Shown piece after piece: positions 6,956 through 9,987 of a stretch of DNA of 9,987 bases. The DNA is from an uncultured Clostridia bacterium (GTDB lineage Bacteria; Bacillota; Clostridia; Acetivibrionales; CALMWN01), in the NCBI GenBank assembly GCA_937873555.1, contig CALMWN010000456.1, positions 1 through 9,987 on the forward strand. The letters are read 5' to 3'. Under the pieces are notes generated by a model. The model saw only the letters and a program-made list of their open reading frames with translations, had not been told where the DNA came from and did not search any database. Positions within the stretch are counted from its first letter, which is position 1; every line of letters begins with the position of its first letter. The translations under genes and the position numbers were made by a program.

Positions 6956-8326
6956 ATGAAGAGGCCGAATATTTTATTTCTTATGAGTGATGAACACAGG
7001 GCTGATGTTACAGGATACGAGGGGAACAGCATTATAAGGACGCCAAACCTGGACAGGCTTGCCGGCACGGGTGTAGTCTTCAGGAATGCGTATACTCCGT
7101 CCCCCATATGTATACCAGGAAGGCAGGCAATTATGGCGGGACAGCTTCCCCGCACATGCAAGTCAGAGGTGTACGGCCAGGACTTGGCTCCGGGCTATAT
7201 GACTTTTGCCAGGCTTTTCTCACAGTATGCATACACCACCACAGCCTGCGGCAAGCTTCATCATACAGGTACTGACCAGCTGCAGGGATGGACTACGAGG
7301 GTAGGCGGAGATGTATCCATAGGCAGCAGCTATATTCAAGACAAGCAGCAGGATGAATTCAACGCTTTTGCGAACTTCAAAAAAAGTGTCAAATGGTCTG
7401 ATGCCAAGGAAGTTAAAAGGGCCGGCATCGGTAAAGGGCCCGGGTATGTAAAGGACCAGTACACTCTTCAAGGAGCTCTTGACTTTATAGAAAGCTACTT
7501 CTGCGACCCGTACCATGACAGGCCGCAGCCCGAAAAACCGCTGATGCTCAAAGTTAGCCTTATTCAGCCTCATTATCCCTACCTTGCCAACGAAAGGGAA
7601 TTTACTTACTATTTAAACAGGGTGCAGCCCTATCTTGATCAAAAGGTATCGGACCATCCTTTTCTAAGCAGCAGGCAGGTTGTCCCTGGTATAGATGCAT
7701 CAGTCCGTGAGATACGAAGAGCAACTGCTGCATACTACGGGATGATTGAGCAGATTGACCAGCGGTATGGCGTGGTGTTGGACGCATTGGAAAATGTAGG
7801 ACAAGACCTTGATGACTGGATTATCATATACACCTCCGATCATGGAGAAATGCTGGGACAGCATGGTATATGGGAAAAGCAGAAGTTTTATGAGGCCAGC
7901 GCAAGGGTGCCTTTGATAATCAGATGGCCTAAAGGCTTTGACGGGGGCAGGGTTGTCAATGAAAATGTGAACCTCTGCGATTTGTTTGCCACGCTGTGTG
8001 ACTTAGCCGGCATACCGACACCTTCAGGACTTGACAGCCGGAGCCTTGTACCGCTGATAAACGATGATGCCGGAGGGTGGAATAACGAGACTGTTTCCCA
8101 GTTTGGGAAGAGAAACCTTATGATCAAGCGTGACAATTTGAAGTACCAGTACTATGGTGAGGACATGCCGGAAGTGTTGTTTGACCTTTCAAAAGATTCA
8201 GATGAAAATATTAATTTCATTGACTGCCAGGAATATGAAGAGGTATTGAAGCAGTTCAGGCAGCGCCGGGGAGAGCTCGGATTTGGGCCCAATGCCGACC
8301 CGTGCTATGTTAATGCGGGGTATTGA
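6956..8326 (+). CDS. Sulfatase, formylglycine-dependent, Cys-type, cytoplasmic
   Basis: This 456-residue protein begins MKRPNILFLMSDEHRADVTG, giving the N-terminal metal-binding Asp12. The signature CIPGRQAIMAGQ makes Cys52 the future formylglycine. His206 lies in IQPHYPY and the second metal pair is Asp295-His296 in TSDHGEMLGQHG, with the usual Lys soon after in WEKQKFYEASARVPLIIRWP. The C-terminal part has the family's LFDLSKDSDEN-like segment, where a DP is common. Overall style is close to the large group that includes choline-sulfatase and many polysaccharide sulfatases, so the substrate cannot be named from sequence alone. GGAGGAGGA at 6942-6950 lies five bases before the ATG. There is no signal peptide. 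It follows the anSME gene by 62 bases and precedes the arylsulfatase K-like gene by about 80, so co-transcription is likely. No defect is visible. Confidence 0.93.
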   Translation: MKRPNILFLMSDEHRADVTGYEGNSIIRTPNLDRLAGTGVVFRNAYTPSPICIPGRQAIMAGQLPRTCKSEVYGQDLAPGYMTFARLFSQYAYTTTACGKLHHTGTDQLQGWTTRVGGDVSIGSSYIQDKQQDEFNAFANFKKSVKWSDAKEVKRAGIGKGPGYVKDQYTLQGALDFIESYFCDPYHDRPQPEKPLMLKVSLIQPHYPYLANEREFTYYLNRVQPYLDQKVSDHPFLSSRQVVPGIDASVREIRRATAAYYGMIEQIDQRYGVVLDALENVGQDLDDWIIIYTSDHGEMLGQHGIWEKQKFYEASARVPLIIRWPKGFDGGRVVNENVNLCDLFATLCDLAGIPTPSGLDSRSLVPLINDDAGGWNNETVSQFGKRNLMIKRDNLKYQYYGEDMPEVLFDLSKDSDENINFIDCQEYEEVLKQFRQRRGELGFGPNADPCYVNAGY

Positions 8327-8405
8327 AGATACTGACGGCTGTTGCAGCAGCAGGTAATGAAGCTGAAAATGCTATATCAAGTGATTATTATTTGTTAAGG
8401 GGGGC

Positions 8406-9884
8406 ATGAGGGTAATGGGTGAACAAAAGTGTCCCAAAGAGGGAAACAGGCCCAATATCATAATCATACAATGTGACAGCATGGACGGAAGAGTAATGGG
8501 ATGTATGGGGCACACTGCTGCTCATACGCCTAATCTTGACCGCTTGGCTTCTAAGGGTGTTCTTTTTAAAAATGCATACACGAATTCTCCGCAATGTTGC
8601 CCTTCAAGGGCCAGTATGTGGAGCGGAAAGTATGTTCACACGATAGAGGCATGGAATAATTATAAGGGCCTTTCAGAGGAGGATAAGACATTTTTTTCGG
8701 AGCTGTCTCAGAATGGATATAATGTGAAAGCTTTCGGCAAAACCGATTACCTTTCAGGCTATCATTCGTTGGGTAATAGAATTCATGCATGGACCAGGTC
8801 GCTCAATATCAACTATGAGGTAGGGCGTCCATCAGCAGAAATCATCGGAGAAGACACTGAAATCGTTAATGAAAAAGACTGGCAGGCAGCTGATGAGAGC
8901 ATTCAGTGGCTAAAGGAAGCGAATGAAGATAAGTCACGGCCATTTGCGTTATATTATGGCATCAGGTATCCTCATCCGCCGTTTAGAACATCCGGCAGGT
9001 GGCTTAATGCGATTGACAGAGGTAAAATCACCGTTCCTCCTTATGAAGAAAGGCTTCATCCCTGTATAGAGTATTCAAGCAGGTGCAAAAACACCTTTGG
9101 AAGCTTCAGTAATGACGAAATCGTGGATATCCGGAGATGCTACTATGCAATGGTAGCCGAGGTAGACGCATTGGTAGGCAGGTTGATGGATGCGGTATAC
9201 GAACTGGGAATACAGGGGAACACTTATATAATATTTACCAGCGACCATGGCGAAATGAATATGGAGCATAGATTGCAGCTTAAAAATTCAATGTATGAGG
9301 CTTCAGCCCGCGTCCCTCTGATTATTTCGGGGCCGGGTGCAGAAAGTGGCGCTGCCGTTGAAGACCTGTGTTCACTTATCGATATATATCCGACACTTAT
9401 GGATATAGCTAATATACCTGCAGGAGAAGATTTGCAAGGCGCTTCTCTAATGCCTGAACTTACGGGCCGCAAGTCATCCGGACGGCAGGATTGGGTACTG
9501 AGCGAATACCACAGTAACTTTCTCAATACGGGATGTTTTATGCTCCGTAAGGGTAAATGGAAATATATTGCCTATGCAGGGTATGAAGGGCAGCTGTTTG
9601 ACCTTGAGAGTGACCCGGAGGAGCTTGATAATCTGATTCAGGAACGACCGGACGTTGCAGGGGAAATGGACAGTATTTTAATAAGCATCGTAGATTATGA
9701 GGTGGTTGACAAAAAAGTCAAGGAATATGATAGGGAAAGCTTTCTAAAGTGGAGAAACGGGTTGTCAAATAAAGAATATATTAAGCTGATAAGCAAGGCT
9801 TATAAAAACCAGAACCCAGAATATCTCACATCTAAGATTGAGGAGTGGCTTGTCCAGGTACATGCACCGGATATTTGCTTATAA
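8406..9884 (+). CDS. Arylsulfatase K-like sulfatase, probable 2-O-sulfouronate sulfatase
   Basis: Distinct blocks recall animal arylsulfatase K: AYTNSPQCCPSRASMWSG, EAWNNYKGL, KTDYLSGYHSLGNRIHAWTR, SSDHGE-like TSDHGEMNMEHR, SMYEASARVPLI, DIYPTLMDIANIP and LRKGKWKYIAYA. Arylsulfatase K removes the 2-O-sulfate of glucuronate in glycosaminoglycans, so a related activity on 2-O-sulfated uronic acid is the best guess. Numbered from 8406, the formylglycine precursor is Cys64 (CCPSR, first Cys), with metal or active-site residues Asp24, His190, Asp280 and His281. Length is 492 residues from the ATG at 8406. AAGGGGGG at 8397-8404 is only about two bases from that ATG, so the ATG at 8415 (MGEQK start, 489 residues) may be the true start. 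No signal peptide is visible, unlike the lysosomal animal enzyme, so it should act in the cytoplasm. All key residues are present. Function by likeness is moderately sure; sulfatase identity is very sure. Confidence 0.92.
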   Translation: MRVMGEQKCPKEGNRPNIIIIQCDSMDGRVMGCMGHTAAHTPNLDRLASKGVLFKNAYTNSPQCCPSRASMWSGKYVHTIEAWNNYKGLSEEDKTFFSELSQNGYNVKAFGKTDYLSGYHSLGNRIHAWTRSLNINYEVGRPSAEIIGEDTEIVNEKDWQAADESIQWLKEANEDKSRPFALYYGIRYPHPPFRTSGRWLNAIDRGKITVPPYEERLHPCIEYSSRCKNTFGSFSNDEIVDIRRCYYAMVAEVDALVGRLMDAVYELGIQGNTYIIFTSDHGEMNMEHRLQLKNSMYEASARVPLIISGPGAESGAAVEDLCSLIDIYPTLMDIANIPAGEDLQGASLMPELTGRKSSGRQDWVLSEYHSNFLNTGCFMLRKGKWKYIAYAGYEGQLFDLESDPEELDNLIQERPDVAGEMDSILISIVDYEVVDKKVKEYDRESFLKWRNGLSNKEYIKLISKAYKNQNPEYLTSKIEEWLVQVHAPDICL

Positions 9885-9885
9885 A

Positions 9886-9987
9886 ATGCTGACAAAGTCT
9901 TCTAAACAATATGTCTATCATGCAAGGTACAGCGAGCGCTACATAAAGGATATCTCCAGGAAGATAAGGGCAAGCCTCAGGTTTAAA
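9886..9987 (+). CDS. Start of an unidentified open frame, cut by the window edge
   Basis: From the ATG at 9886, one base after the previous stop codon, the frame stays open for 34 codons to the window end. It reads MLTKSSKQYVYHARYSERY and continues with a basic stretch ending in ASLRFK. Such a basic stretch just before a hydrophobic segment is common in membrane sensor kinases of the YesM type, which often regulate clostridial sugar loci, but the hydrophobic part is outside the window. No ribosome binding site precedes this ATG, so the true start may be further right, or the frame may be chance. Confidence 0.3.
   Translation, partial: MLTKSSKQYVYHARYSERYIKDISRKIRASLRFK

Noticed and set aside
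8327..8405. Terminator or promoter in the gap before the arylsulfatase K-like gene
   Set aside because: The only stem is a short GCTG/CAGC pair without a T-run, and the TGCTATATC match to an extended -10 is poor.
1..9987. CRISPR arrays, tRNA or rRNA genes, insertion sequences
   Set aside because: I saw no regularly spaced direct repeats, cloverleaf-like sequence, rRNA-like sequence or transposase reading frame.

Overview
The window reads as a catabolic locus of an obligately anaerobic Firmicute, most likely a clostridium. The evidence is strong AGGAGG-type ribosome binding sites, a moderate G+C content, an LplA-type lipoprotein solute-binding family, and an oxygen-sensitive radical-SAM sulfatase-maturating enzyme that matches the Clostridium perfringens enzyme in the numbering of its conserved cysteines. 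Every gene is on the + strand.

Layout: (1) 1-1014, the 3' part of an intact ABC-transporter solute-binding protein. (2) 1015-1348, a 334-base non-coding stretch with a likely terminator, a weak possible promoter and a striking 26-bp inverted repeat. (3) 1349-2744, a second solute-binding lipoprotein gene that is clearly broken: two in-frame TAG codons, a one-base deletion and an internal deletion of roughly 200 bases. (4) 2803-4257, an intact sulfatase. (5) 4310-5713, a second sulfatase interrupted by one in-frame TAA. (6) 5775-6893, the anaerobic sulfatase-maturating enzyme (anSME). (7) 6956-8326, an intact sulfatase. (8) 8406/8415-9884, an intact sulfatase with strong sequence likeness to animal arylsulfatase K, the glucuronate-2-sulfatase of glycosaminoglycan breakdown. 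(9) An open frame that runs off the right edge.

How it fits together: lipoprotein receptors at the cell surface would capture oligosaccharides for an ABC importer, whose permeases are presumably upstream of the window. None of the sulfatases has a signal peptide, so desulfation should happen in the cytoplasm, after import. All four carry a Cys-type C-x-P-x-R active site, which anSME would convert to formylglycine. The arylsulfatase K likeness suggests that the substrate contains 2-O-sulfated uronic acid (heparan, dermatan or chondroitin sulfate, or a similar algal polymer). That part is inference. One receptor gene and one sulfatase gene are decaying while their neighbours are intact, so the locus may be shrinking or changing substrate range.
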